Below are positions 1-10,956 of a stretch of DNA of 64,000 bases, in pieces. The notes below the pieces were generated by a model. That model had not been told where the DNA came from, searched no databases, and was given only the letters and a program-made list of their open reading frames with translations. A program made the position numbers and the translations under genes. Numbering within the stretch: the stretch's first letter is position 1; the number at the start of each line of letters is the position of its first letter. The DNA comes from Limnephilus marmoratus (taxonomy: Eukaryota > Arthropoda > Insecta > Trichoptera > Limnephilidae): contig OU862920.1 of assembly GCA_917880885.1 (NCBI GenBank), forward strand, positions 38,227,019-38,291,018, in the 5' to 3' direction.

Positions 1-65
1 ACTAGACATTGTATTTTTCTGTGTCTTGTTCTTTTTCATATTTTTATTAGTATTATCTTCTTCAA
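1..65 (-). repeat. M1 foldback MITE, single arm
   Basis: About 60 bp here match the right arm of the foldback element at 29927-30160: the words tcttgttctttttcat and attatcttcttcaatgg recur. Only one arm is visible because the window starts here. No coding capacity. Superfamily unknown. Confidence 0.55.
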
Positions 66-125
66 TGGTTCAATGGTATTAAAAATATATTATCCCCTTG
101 TCTTTTATTTCGCGTTAAAATAAAG

Positions 126-273
126 GTGACCGGCCAACTCAGAAAGGTCACGATAAAAAAAATGATTAAGTTAGGTTAGGGTTACCGGCAATTTTAAAAT
201 TATTTTTTCATAGCTTTTAAAGATCTTTCTGAGGTGTTTCTCAGTTGGTTTCATTCTGAGTTGGCATGGAACC
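126..273 (+). repeat. T-family foldback repeat
   Basis: Starts gtgaccggccaactcag and ends cattctgagttggcatgg, so the ends are roughly inverted. The middle holds the ttaggttaggg word common in insect DNA. Related copies lie at 35148-35340 (+), 36425-36555 (-) and, divergent, 42788-42920. Non-coding; superfamily not recognised. Confidence 0.6.
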
Positions 274-279
274 AAAATA

Positions 280-1185
280 AAAATAGATTAACGCAAACAT
301 AGTATAGCCTTAGAGTAACAATATATACTCTAAGGTAGACGTCCGCCGCGCTTGGATGCTCCGAACACACTGGCGCGCTCGCAAGTGTGTGGAAGCCAGC
401 CATTCGTTTGTCAGAGCTTGCCTGAGCTTGCGGCAAGCCGTTTGTCGCAAGCATGTAGCGGTACCATAAATAGCGAGGTACTTCACAACCTTCCTTATGA
501 CCATCTCCTTTCTCTCCCTTCTCCCTTTAGCTTCAATGGAAATTCAATAGTCTAAATCTTGCTGTCGAGAGTGTCGTCCCGTATTCACAAGAACAATTTA
601 TGCATAATGATTCATTTCCGCCTTATTTATGTTCAAAAAAATGTTTTTCGCAAATTTACTTTGTTGCGTCATTTGTAATTAAATGAAAACAAATCATTTA
701 AATTAAAAATTTGCAGCTTTTCATACCTTACTTAGTAAGTTAATGAATGTTCTTTGTTTCTTGTCTTTGAGTAATTTTAACAAAGAATTAAATATTATAA
801 AACAATGTCGTTATTTAGAATGGTTATGCGTCGAAATTAAAAGATAATATGTTAAACAAAAAATATAAAACCAACTTTATTAGTTCTTTTGTTTATCCAC
901 ACATAGTTCACAACGAAAAAAATTGGATAAAAACAGTATTTTTAAATAATAATTCTTCAAATTAAATAATGAAAAAATGTCAGTTAATATCCAACCAGCT
1001 TTTTACACAAATAACAAATTAAAAAAATTATATATTAAATAACGAGGACAAGAGTGATTTAAAAAAAATCTGGGGTTCATAAAATAATTTGTAAAGATTG
1101 TATTTTTTGATGCAAGGAAGACTTCTAGCAATTTTAATACTAGAGTTAAGGAACAATGTGCATAAATAATAATTAGTTACCGACC
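280..1185. other. No supported gene; AT-rich with a GC-richer patch
   Basis: Mostly AT-rich with only short chance reading frames. A GC-richer patch (about 340-460) has overlapping small frames on both strands, none with a recognisable domain or codon pattern. Nothing repetitive was recognised. Confidence 0.5.
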
Positions 1186-1395
1186 GAAGTTTCGGTTTCG
1201 GCAAGTTTCGGCAAAAAAATCTAGTTTCGGTTTCGGCAGATTTTCTGTGGTGCAGTGTAAAAAATAAGCCAAATAAGAGCAAACAATCGATTTTTCACAC
1301 ATCTAAAAAAGTTTCGGTTTCGGTTTCGGTCGAAACTGAGACAGACACCGAAGATTCGGTTTCGGTTTCGTTGGATAATCCTGTTTCGGTCGGAC
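1186..1395. repeat. tttcggtttcgg-rich repeat block
   Basis: Repeats of gtttcggtttcgg and its variants fill this block. It opens accgaccgaagtttcgg and closes gtttcggtcggacac, so the outer ends are loosely inverted. It may be a decayed transposon end or satellite. It abuts a Penelope-like fragment on its right. Confidence 0.5.
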
Positions 1396-1402
1396 ACTAA
1401 TA

Positions 1403-1600
1403 ATAATTATTATTCTGAATTTACCAACCAAATTTTGGAAACAAATCATTCTTTTTGTATAAATAAAGGTTTAAAAATTTTACACGCAAACACAACTCGG
1501 TTTTAAATTATATAACTTAGAAATTTAGTAAATTAGAAAAAGTTTTAACAGTCAAGTTTTATCATTAAATATTATTAAAAAAGAAATATTTTTATTTATT
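1403..1600 (+). pseudogene. Penelope-like GIY-YIG fragment
   Basis: The + frame reads NNYYSEFTNQILETNHSF and then INKGLKILHANTT. This closely matches the minus-strand Penelope-like remnant at 7899-8216, which reads SEYANHILETSHSF and NTGLKILHTNTT. In Penelope-like retroelements this is the C-terminal side of the GIY-YIG endonuclease domain that follows the reverse transcriptase. The fragment lacks the catalytic YIG box and has several in-frame stops after the match, so it is a dead piece. Assignment rests on the second copy in this window. Confidence 0.6.
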
Positions 1601-4600
1601 TTTGTAATTTAGACTTCTTGATTATTATTTTTTGTTATAAAAGTTTTTATTATATGAATGCAATTTTAACATATTCTAAAATAATTTTTATGTTTCATTT
1701 TGTATATTGCTTTTTAATGAAAATTTTAAGTAATTAATCACCACTCCCCACAATATAGTCCCACAATATAGTCTATAGTCCTTATTTGTCTGTACTTGTT
1801 TGTCTTTCGTTATTCTTTATTTCGTAATCACCTAGCGTCCTCAGGAAAACCAAAGTAACCACAAATAAGACCATTGTTTTCTTTTTGCATTTGGATTTTG
1901 TAGATATTAAGAAGTTTCTTTAATTTTAAATTAAAATGGAGCCACAAAATAAATTTGCTGTATTTGAAGAAGGGAAATATTCGTAATTTTAATTTTAATT
2001 TGTTTACATTTTCTTCTAATTTAATTTTTCGCTGGTAGTTCGCCAAATGTATTAAAGTGCTCCGTATATAAAAGACCGACTCTGTTTTTTTTCTATTTGT
2101 TGGTGAGAATTCCCTAGAAGTCTTAAACATAACTTAACTTCATTATTTGTTGTTCTGGCATCAAAAGTTACTACGTCATCTAACGATGATATCGTTTAAT
2201 AGGTACCTCCCTATTTATTTAGTTGAAAGAATTCATTAGTTATCGAAAATTTGTGTACCATTTTGTTTTCATCCAGGCCGAAATGTTTTGTGTATTATAT
2301 GTGTGGGTGTATCTTTTGCGCGGGAGTGTAAATATTAATATAATTGCGCTTGTACCCAAATTCTTGGTATGTGTTTTGTTATGGGTCTCATTTTCTAACA
2401 TAGGTACTTCTCTCATTTGAAAATAGGGTTCCTGATTTACTCATAATGTCCATTGAATGGAATCTCTATTTCTGAAAGAATTATTCCTAAGGGAAGTGGC
2501 TTTTAAAACAAAGCCAATGTTCACCCTTGACCTTTCCAGGCATTACGGCCCATTCCAATTTAAATCGGTTGATTTATTATCCAATACGAAACCTAAAACA
2601 ACCCTTGTCATAAAACGTCTTGCGAAATCCGGAATTTAAGTCAATCGGCATCAATATATTATTAAAGACCTCTCTCAATGTTAGCTCCACAAAAGCTGTC
2701 ATATTATATAGCTACCTTTATTCGTACCTATATAAAATTTAGCACTTTAAATGTTTTTATAAGTATTAAGAAGTTAAGACCTGGTTTCACACGCTTTCTT
2801 CAATTGAAGCACTCTTGAGAATAATAAAACTGTTTGGAAAAAAAAATTAGAGAAGAAATGACGCTTTAAAGTTTCATAATATCTTGATAGAAATGGCTTC
2901 GAACGTGGAAATTCTTCACCAAAAAAACTACAATTTTGTCTATTGCGATGTTATTAACAATTATTATGAATCGTAGGAGTACTAACTGCGGGATTGAGTG
3001 GACTGCGGTGTGTATTCCATCAATTTTAAACCAATTTGAAACACTTTTGGTACGCACATTATATATTGAAACGAGCGCTATTTGGTTTTTTACATGTAGG
3101 TATATTAAAATCGGAGTCATAATCTAAATATTCAAAATAATGGAAGTCTTGATCTAAACGATTTATTCAATTTTTAGTACACAAGCCCGTAAAATAAGAT
3201 TGTTACACATATTTAATTAAAAAATATTTTATCTTAAATAATACACGAACCATATTTATTTTAACTATAAATTATCTTTTTATTAAAGAGGAGAAAAAAA
3301 ATCCTATTGATTTCATTTGCTGATATCGAATTCACTACCAGTACTGTTTTAACTTAAGAGCGTTTAACCAGCCAGCGGACGAAAATCCACATTTCGTCGA
3401 AAGTTGTTCTTACGATCGTGCAGGGCGGTTACAATGAGAAAGATTAATTATTCTCCGTACCAGCTTTTTTAAATTATAACTCAATATCGAATTTATTTCA
3501 ATTCTAATTAGCTTTAATTTATACCTTCATCCAAAAATGATGAAAGGCGTGATGATAAAACTATTAAAAGAATGTACTTTTTGTAATTATTTTTTGATTA
3601 TAAGTATTTATCATTTTTCAATAATGTCTAAATTTAATAAGAATGTTAAAAAAATCTGAAATATATTAGTTTGTAAGTGCGCAAATAAATACACAAATGG
3701 ACTAATTTTCGTCAAGAAACACATATACGTACATATTTTTTAATGATTTTATTGAAACTAAAATTAAAATTCTAAAACATGCGTTTGCTAGATAATGTAT
3801 TGATTTATTTTACTGCATGATTATTTTATTTGAAATGGGTGTGGTATAATACAAAATCTTTTTTGAAAATTTAACAAATCTGCCAACGACCTAAGGAATA
3901 ACCTTATTATACTAAAAAAAAAAAAATTTCTCAAAATTTATTACATGCGAAAGCTAGATAAAAGAACAATCTTTCGAAATCCATTTATAATTTTTTGTGG
4001 AAAAGAGTAAATACGTCTAAAATCTTATTTGAAAATGACATATTTCTGGTTTTCTCTGGTAATGCCCTCTTAAGTAAATATTTTTATTATTGTTTTGTGG
4101 AAACGCTGCCTCTCCTAAGAATCAATTAAAATTTATTAATATTACAACAATAGCAGCATTATTATGAGTTTGTTATAGCTTTATATTCAAATTAATTTGC
4201 AGAATTGCTTTTAGAACCCAAAAGCTTTGATGAACCACAATTTAGTAAAGTTTTCTGTTTTTTGTTGTGTATAATTTTAATTTCGATAATGTATTTTCAA
4301 TCATCGTCATCATCATGTTCACCTCCTTGTAATAGTTAGTTTGAAGAATCATCGCTTCGATTAGGCAGGCTTTTCTGTCCTGTGTTACTTTAGCGTTCTC
4401 AATCCATTGTAGGTCCTGTCTCTGCTCGCACATCCTTTCCGTGGTCAAGGGGAAAAATTCTCGACTTCACGCCCGGCTGGATTTTTTTTATTTATTACTA
4501 AGAATATTTAAATAAGCACAACAAAATCAAAGATATATCAAAAAACAAAATCAAAAACAAAATAAAAGACAAAATCAAAAACAACATCTAAAGCAAAACA

Positions 4601-5464
4601 AAGTAACATGCAAGATGGAAAAATATAATACTAGGAAAATTACAATACATTGGTAAGATAAGTCAATGCAGAGCTACGTAATTTTTTATAATTAAATTAA
4701 ATTAAATTTGTTTTTCTTTTCAATATAAATTGGGTAAGGACTTGTTTATATTAAGTTTATATTGAATGGTGTGTTGAATATATCAACAACATCTTTATGG
4801 TCATTACCCAAATTTTGTATACGGCGGTATTAGTTTGTGTTATTGCATAAATAATTTATTGAAAATAACATACAGTATATTTATTGCACGTTTCAATGTG
4901 GAAGCAACTGTCAGTATCGCCCTTATGTAAGACCACCAAATAGTCTGCCGAATTCAAATTGGTGAAAACTGCCAAGAATCTATTTTTTAAATTTTTTTAT
5001 CATTATTCAATATTAATTATATTACAATTGGTGATGTGTTATGTCTCTCTCACTAGGAACACTTGTATTAGGATCGGACGCAGTTTATAACAAAATCGCT
5101 AACAACACAATATTACGTTTAACATAAAGGACAATTAGCATTTTATAACACAAATACAAATAACAACAAAATGTTACATTTAAAATGATAAAATGTAAAC
5201 TAATAACTTTTTGAAGAGATCCACACATGGAATTCAAAACACTAATTTAGAACTGCCTTCCTCTTTCTGACTATCAATCACATGGCATATTTTGAGAGAA
5301 GAGAAATATCAGTGTGAAAACAAGTGTGTATTTACGCAGCACATAGACAAAAGAAGAAAGGGATCGGTCCAAAAATAAACCAAAAAAAAGTTGTAATATC
5401 CCGAAAAAGTCTTTTCCTTAATTTTTACCCAGCTAGTACTTCTTTCAAATTACTCAGGGTTTGA
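1601..5464. other. Long AT-rich stretch without a supported gene
   Basis: Only short frames of at most about 100 codons on both strands, none with a recognisable domain. An A-rich, low-complexity tract (aaaatcaaaaacaaaat type) lies at about 4500-4615. The minus frame at 4242-4448 is not AT-driven and could be a scrap of a retroelement, but I cannot assign it. No repeat family from elsewhere in the window was recognised. Confidence 0.45.
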
Positions 5465-6130
5465 AATTATTTATTTATTTATTTATTTTTCGGGAAATCA
5501 ACAGTTTACATTTTTCCAGTTTGTACATGTTTGTGTAGCCAAAATAAAACCAATTATGGATTTCCTCCATGTGACTTTACCTCTGATTAAACAGCATAAT
5601 AACAAATTTTAAATAATAAAATTTATAATAAAGGAGTATGAGATCAAAAATTTTATAAAACAAAATATTAATTATATAAAACTAAAATTTACATAAAACA
5701 AAAATATCAATACATTGATAACCATAAGAAGCCAGGTTGTACATATAAATCAAATCATAACAGAATTAAAGTATAAGCGATAGAAACATAGATACATAAC
5801 ATATTCATGAAACATCAGAGAAATATTCTTTTCTGTACCCCTTATATTTGGTAAGTTCAGAATTGAAAATGTCCACCTTGGATAATATGCTATTGTAACT
5901 ATTGCATAGTCTGTTCAGGCAAGAATTTTGCTTACAGTTTGTCTTGCATTGATCAACCCTGAACAGGACAGAAGAGCGTGTTGTACGCGCAGGTACATTA
6001 AATTGAATTTTGTTTAGCAACTCTGGGCATTGAATATTTTTGTTAACTAATTTATACAGGAATATTGCATCCATATGATGCCTTCGAACACTCAATGAAT
6101 GAATTTTAAAGTATGAAGCTGCCTCTGCAT
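5465..6130 (-). mobile_element. 3' end of a non-LTR retrotransposon (LINE)
   Basis: The minus frame at 6095-5805 encodes the C-terminal tail of a Jockey/CR1-type reverse transcriptase. The pattern is HHMDAIFLYKLVNKNIQCPELL followed by CKQNSCLNRLCNSYN. The larger LINE at 10957-14760 has a matching tail, DMTYLYKVLSGHIDCPALL and LRQNSFLLRTCNLYNK. A 3' UTR of about 330 bp follows, then a tail of aaataaataaat (plus-strand ttatttattt at 5469-5492). The RT core is missing, consistent with 5' truncation. Confidence 0.75.
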
Positions 6131-6375
6131 AATTATTAAATTATACTGGTATTATACTGGTGTAATACTAAATTTGTACTGGGTGTCAAGGGAAGTACTT
6201 GACTTACTTGAACCAGTGATTCTTAACATTATTTGGAGTATGTGAACGAAATTTTGGTCTCAGATGACATTATCGAATTTAAAAAAATCAGTAGGTATTG
6301 GACAGATAGGGTCGACGTAACGAGTTGGACGGTCCCGGCTGAGACACCAGTGATGACATGCGGAAGAAACTTTTT

Positions 6376-6901
6376 GAAGTGAAAACTTCTTTAACACCGT
6401 TGTGATTTGAAACTCGATGAAAAGGATGCGAGCGACACTAAAAATAGGCAAACACAAGAAACTATATGATTTAGCCTGCGAGAGAATGAAAGAGCAATAA
6501 AATATTTATTTATTTCACGGGTAATCGGTTCCAAGACAATACGATCGATCCACGGTTCCACGCAAGTCTCCTTTGGCCCGGTGGGATAAAGCGCCTGACG
6601 AACATTAGCGGCCAGACATTCAGCGGACCAAGGATCAAACCCTGTGAAATCCAAAAAATATATATTTGTATCTTTGTAAAATCAATTTCCAATCTTCAAA
6701 CCACTCCAAAATTAACAGGCTAAGAAAACAAAAATACTAATAAGATGATCAAATGTATAGAAAAAGGTGCACTGGAAATCGACGACAAAAATATGGAAAA
6801 AATCGTCCTTCTCACCGATTAAAAAAGTGCTTCTTAGTCTCCCCACTCTTGCCTACTTTAGTATTCTGAAGGCTTCATTTCTACGGCATGTGAATTGCAC
6901 A
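6376..6901 (+). repeat. S-family MITE split by a tRNA-like SINE body
   Basis: The left part (about 6376-6480) has the S-family start gaagtgaaaacttctttaac and gatttgaaactcgatgaaa. The right part (about 6820-6901) has the family end tctgaaggcttcatttctac and gcatgtgaattgcac. The sequence between includes the tRNA-like module at 6570-6652. A similar arrangement occurs at 9516-9880, so this may be a composite family. Confidence 0.6.
6570..6652 (+). repeat. tRNA-like SINE head
   Basis: A box-A-like ggcccggtgggataaagcgc is followed about 40 nt later by a box-B-like aaggatcaaaccctg. The module resembles 9649-9734 (shared words: gcgcctgac, agcggccaga, gaaatcc). No cloverleaf is intact, so this is a tRNA-derived SINE piece. 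Confidence 0.5.
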
Positions 6902-6938
6902 TTCCGATTTTTTTTATTTTGTTTGGTTTAGTAGAAGA

Positions 6939-7020
6939 AAAAATATATCGTCCACATTTTTGTCTCATCGTTTAAAATATATCGTCCACATGTTTGTCTC
7001 ATTGGTTAAATAAAGTAAGT
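6939..7020 (+). repeat. Short tandem duplication
   Basis: Two copies of a roughly 35-bp unit, atatatcgtccacat(t/g)tttgtctcat, sit head to tail. The following words ggttaaataaagtaagtcaa recur at about 52490-52512, so the right edge belongs to a dispersed repeat. Confidence 0.5.
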
Positions 7021-7251
7021 CAACTACAAACATTCATGCATATCAAAAAGTAATATTTAAAAATAAAGGCGCTAAACATTCAGATTAAATAAGGTTGAAA
7101 ACTTTGTAGGTATCGATATATCATAAATTGAAATAATATATTTTTTAATTATTCTATTTTTGAAACTGATAATTCATGGTGGAATTATATTGTAATATAT
7201 TATAACAAATAATGAATAACTGATTACTTTGTATAAAACCACTATTTTTAA

Positions 7252-7655
7252 AACAATATCAACATGTTTCGACAACAATGTTGTCTTCATCAGGGGGCCA
7301 AGTCTCTATCTTTTATTGTTTACTAACAGCCTGTTACTTAACATTAATTACGTCACAAACACGTCACAAACACCTTAACGCTATGCGTTAAGGTCAAAAT
7401 ACGTGTTTGTGACGTAATTAATGTTAAGTAACAGGCTGTTAGTAAACAATAAAAGATAGAGACTTGGGGGCCAAGTCTCTATCTTTTATTGTTTACTAAC
7501 AGCCTGTTACTTAACATTAATTACGTCACAAACACGTCACAAACACCTTAACGCTATGCGTTAAGGTCAAAATACGTGTTTGTGACGTAATTAATGTTAA
7601 GTAACAGGCTGTTAGTAAACAATAAAAGATAGAGACTTGGCCCCCAGGATATGTT
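7252..7655 (-). ncRNA. Hammerhead-ribozyme-like motif, interrupted
   Basis: The minus strand carries the core CTGATGA (7293-7287), a 6-bp stem II (GACAAC/GTTGTC), GAAA, a self-complementary ACATGT stem III and then GATAT. The partner ATATC for stem I lies at 7652-7648, beyond the foldback at 7294-7644. If the foldback and one CAG duplication are disregarded, stem I gains 5 bp plus 3 more after a bulge. Type I hammerheads with minimal stem III are known in Penelope-like elements. Activity is untested, and the present copy is split by about 350 bp. Confidence 0.6.
7294..7644. mobile_element. Tandem palindromic foldback element with CAG duplication
   Basis: Two head-to-tail copies (7298-7467 and 7471-7640) of a near-perfect 170-bp palindrome. 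Arms of about 67 bp run from ccaagtctctatctttt inwards to cacaaacacgt. An inner hairpin, ccttaacgc/gcgttaagg, sits in the middle. Outer termini are GGGGCCAAG and CTTGGCCCC, flanked by CAG at 7291-7293 and 7645-7647, a likely 3-bp target duplication. Non-coding. The superfamily is not recognised. Confidence 0.8.
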
Positions 7656-7898
7656 ACTATAATAAATGACAAACAAGTATAGACAAATTAGAATAAATTA
7701 TAACATACACAAAATATTAAAAAGTAGAGGTGATTAATTATTTACTAATCATAAAAATAGTTATACAAAATTAAATATAAAAATTATTTAAGGAAAAATA
7801 AAATTGCATTTAGGTAATAATTTTTTTTTTTTTAAGAATAATTAATAAAAATAATTAGTCTAAATCAAAAAATCAATAATTATAATTAATTGTAAGTA

Positions 7899-8216
7899 TT
7901 AATAAGAAAATAAATTTAAAAGGTGGCTATTTTTAAAAAAGGTTTGGTTATTTATAATATTTAATTTACTATTAATGCTTTTTCTACTTTCTAAAATTTC
8001 TAAATTATCCAATTGTATGCACGTAGTGTTAGTATGTAAAATTTTAAGACCTGTATTAATATCAAAAGAATGACTTGTTTCCAAAATATGGTTGGCATAT
8101 TCAGAATAATTATTATTATTTAAACATCTTATATGTTCCTTAACTCGAATGTTAAAATTTCTAGAAGTTTTTCCAATATAAAAAAAGTTACAATGATTAC
8201 AAATTAAAAGTTTATA
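7899..8216 (-). pseudogene. GIY-YIG endonuclease domain of a Penelope-like element
   Basis: Reading the minus strand from about 8216 gives KLLICNHCNFFYIGKTSRNF, then IRVKEHIRCL and EYANHILETSHSF, ending at a stop at 7899. The pattern CxxC-x3-YIGKTSR, an Arg in RVKEH and a downstream ILETSH is typical of the GIY-YIG nuclease at the C-terminus of Penelope-like retroelement proteins, which nicks target DNA during insertion. About 105 residues are open, with no start codon at the left edge and no upstream RT. This is a 5'-truncated copy, likely inactive. A diverged second copy lies at 1403-1600. Confidence 0.75.
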
Positions 8217-8320
8217 TAGTTTTATACATAGTAATCAGTTATTCATTATATGAAAAATGATGCCACAAAGTAATTTTGCGAAGTTTGAAGAAGTATTATA
8301 ACAAAACTTATATTCACTTT

Positions 8321-8410
8321 AATCTATATAGGCCATCAAAATCTATATAGGCCATTTAAGCTATATAGGCCATATTCACTTTAATCTATATAGGCCTATA
8401 TAGGCCATCT
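8321..8410 (+). repeat. Minisatellite, unit ctatataggccat
   Basis: Five imperfect copies of aatctatataggccat and shorter variants occur in about 90 bp. Spacers differ slightly, so the array is irregular. Confidence 0.7.
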
Positions 8411-9515
8411 TCACACATACTTTTTTTGTTTTCTTATGCTCAACAGTTGTCATCAATGGTTAGAGATTTCCACCACATAAAGAGAAATGTACTTTAAAAA
8501 TGATTTCCAAACATACGACAACGCGACTTGAAATTCCGGGAAATCCCAGAAAAGTTAAATGTGAAGAAAAGCTGGAAGATCCTTTTAAAACTAAATCATA
8601 AATATCATTGATGTAAAATGTCGGAAATTTGTGTAGTAATTTAATACAATAGTTAGGATATAACATCTTCAAACCCTGAAAATATATATAACTAAAAGGC
8701 AACTTTGCATATTAACCAAAACATTTTTTTTAACATCCCTCCTTTTCTTTTGTGATAATACGTATTATTGAGCGTTGATTTAAATTTATACATTCCACCG
8801 AGTCAACATCGTACACGAACCTAACAATACAACGTCATGTAACATGGAAACTCTGTACGAGTATTACAAATTCATATTCAGTTAACCTATATAAATATTC
8901 AGTTTGCCTTTGTAAACACTCAGTGTTGGTACATTCCTGTCCCATTCCTGAGCAGTGTCCCGGATACTGGGAGCTGGAAACGTCCACGGTTCATTCATTC
9001 ATTCTGTGTCATTCACATTCTCTTAAAAATACTTCAAAAGTTCTTTGTATGTGTACTTACCCGACAACCTGTCGATTTAATAATGCGAACAAAATAAATT
9101 TCGCCCCTTTTCACGAAATCCGTCAAAAATTGAAAAAATGACTGCAAATATTAAATTCTTAAAATGTCAGTCCCCTGTATATTAATTAGTTCGTCTTATA
9201 AAAATATATATTTTTAACTTAATATTGAATTTTTGAGCACATGGGAGGCAAACCTGCTAACGTCGTGCGATTGCTTTTTCATCAATATTTTTGCTTTAGC
9301 TTTCCACCAAAAGCAATCCTCCGTAATTATTCATATTTATAACTTAACGTTTGATATTTATTTGTACAGATTTATATAATCGATGGATTATATTGAGAAG
9401 CAAAAATTGATTTAATTTTCAGGGCTTATTCTTCAGATATTCGATGTAATAAGCGAAATTACGATTATCTTCCGGTTTTTAGGGTCAATAAGATGCATGA
9501 TACATTATCTTCAAA
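8411..9515. other. No supported gene
   Basis: AT-rich DNA with short frames only, such as 8460-8702 (-) and 8923-9141 (+). None shows a domain or a convincing splice context. No family repeat recognised. Confidence 0.45.
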
Positions 9516-9880
9516 GATTTTTGAAGTGAAACTTCTTTAGCGCCGTTAGTGATTTGAAATTCGGATGAAACGGAAATGCGTCACAACTCAGTTCTACACA
9601 AATACTCGGTTCAAATGTAATGCGGTAAATTCTCTCCTCGGCGTGTACCTCCCATAGCTCAGTGGGCAAGGCGCCTGACAAGTCTCAGCGGCCAGAGAAA
9701 CAGACATCAAGCGGATTTCGATCCTACGAAATCCAAAAAAAAAAAACGTTTTTTTTTTGTGAAATCAATATTCAATCTTAATACCACTTTAAAATTAACA
9801 GCTAAAGAAAAGAAAGCGTCATCTAGCGACTTTCTAGTTTCAAAACTACCGCGTGTGAATTACACACTATTATTTCTTTT
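9516..9880 (+). repeat. S-family composite with tRNA-like module
   Basis: Opens with gaagtgaaacttctttagcg and a gatttgaaattcggatgaaa word. It contains a tRNA-like module at 9649-9734 and ends ctaccgcgtgtgaattacac. The ends are S-family ends; the middle is a SINE-like body ending in gtgaaatcaatNttcaatctt, also present at about 6680. Confidence 0.65.
9649..9734 (+). repeat. tRNA-derived SINE head
   Basis: Box A is clear: catagctcagtgggcaagg. A box-B-like tttcgatcctacgaaatcc follows about 50 nt later. Extra bases between them (cagcggccagagaaacaga) break any tRNA cloverleaf, so this is a tRNA-derived SINE and not a tRNA gene. Confidence 0.65.
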
Positions 9881-10956
9881 TAAACATAGACGTAAAGAGC
9901 GATCCAAGTTTTGTTTTTTGTAAGAGGATAAATGGAAAAAAGTATAACAAAAATGCAAGTTTGCTTAATAATATTTCCAAAGTTCCATGCAATGTCGCTC
10001 CAGCGTTTCCACAGTGTTCCACAATGTAGGGCGCTCGGAATCATTCCAGGCGATAAGAGGCGAAACCGACACTAGTAGGGGCGGAGAGTTTTAATAGACC
10101 GGAAATAAAGTTTTCGCTTTGTCATGCGAACAGCTTCCGCGGGGAGATTCACTGGCAACAGAGGGCGAATATCTTGACGAGATATTTACGTCCCGAAAAA
10201 GAATTACAATGTCCTGCCGCTAAGAGCTCCTTCGAAGTCTATTTTTCTTTCATTTGCGTCAATAATAAGAAAGAGGGAGATGTTTAAACAGTACACATAT
10301 TCCTAAGGTATGTTATGGTATGCCGCTTAGAGCTCCGGTGGAACCTTTTTTCTGTTACCTGCGCCGTTTATGAAAAAGGGGAGAAACTCTTAGGTACCAG
10401 CATTTTCGTTGAAATTTTATCCTTAAGAGTTATTAACGATCGTAAATACCAGTTATTATTTGAATATATTCGCTTCTATGTTAGCGTTTATTTGTTTATT
10501 AAAATAATCCATAATTAGATTAGTCGATGTCTCTGAGGACATACCGTAGAGTAGCTTCAATTTTCTTTTTTTACCAAAATATTGCGGTTATGGATGGTTC
10601 ATAGAAAATTTATATGTATACATATTTTCTAGAAGCCTTGAGTTAATTTATTGAAATCTATTTATGAATTTAAATTTATAATTTATTTCCCGATTTTAAA
10701 ATACAATTTCCAGGTAAAGTATTGTGGTGTTGTGTTAACGAAATAAGTAGGTACGTATTAATTATGGTGGTAATGTAATTATCTATTGTAATTCTATATA
10801 TGTGGCCATGTACTTTTGTATTCTTCGACTGCACCCAACAAAAGGGTATACCCAACATAAGAATATTTGTTGTTTCCACGACGTCAAAAATAATAAGAGT
10901 TATAAATCATTTTGAATCCGCTAGTTATCTCCGACTAAATAATCCCGATTATGACT
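9881..10956. other. No supported gene; GC-richer patch at 10010-10230
   Basis: A moderately GC-rich patch, without a long frame or recognised motif, sits in otherwise AT-rich DNA. Short frames at 10315-10518 and 10676-11006 overlap on opposite strands and show no domain. The right edge meets the 3' end of the minus-strand LINE. Confidence 0.45.

Larger units (their letters stand above)
7211..8247 (-). mobile_element. Penelope-like retroelement remnant
   Basis: On the minus strand this holds, in order, the end of a GIY-YIG endonuclease (8216-7899), an AT-rich 3' region, and a terminal module with a hammerhead-ribozyme-like motif (7655-7252). The module is interrupted by the foldback at 7294-7644. 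A 29-bp sequence, gttttatacaNagtaatcag plus ttattcatt, occurs at 8219-8247. Its inverse lies at 7211-7239 with one mismatch, so the remnant has inverted ends. Penelope-like elements are known for terminal repeats that can be inverted, severe 5' truncation and hammerhead motifs. The RT domain is absent. Confidence 0.75.

Noticed and set aside
4242..4448. Minus frame with a charged composition as a gene
   Set aside because: 68 codons only and no domain; possibly a retroelement scrap but not supportable.
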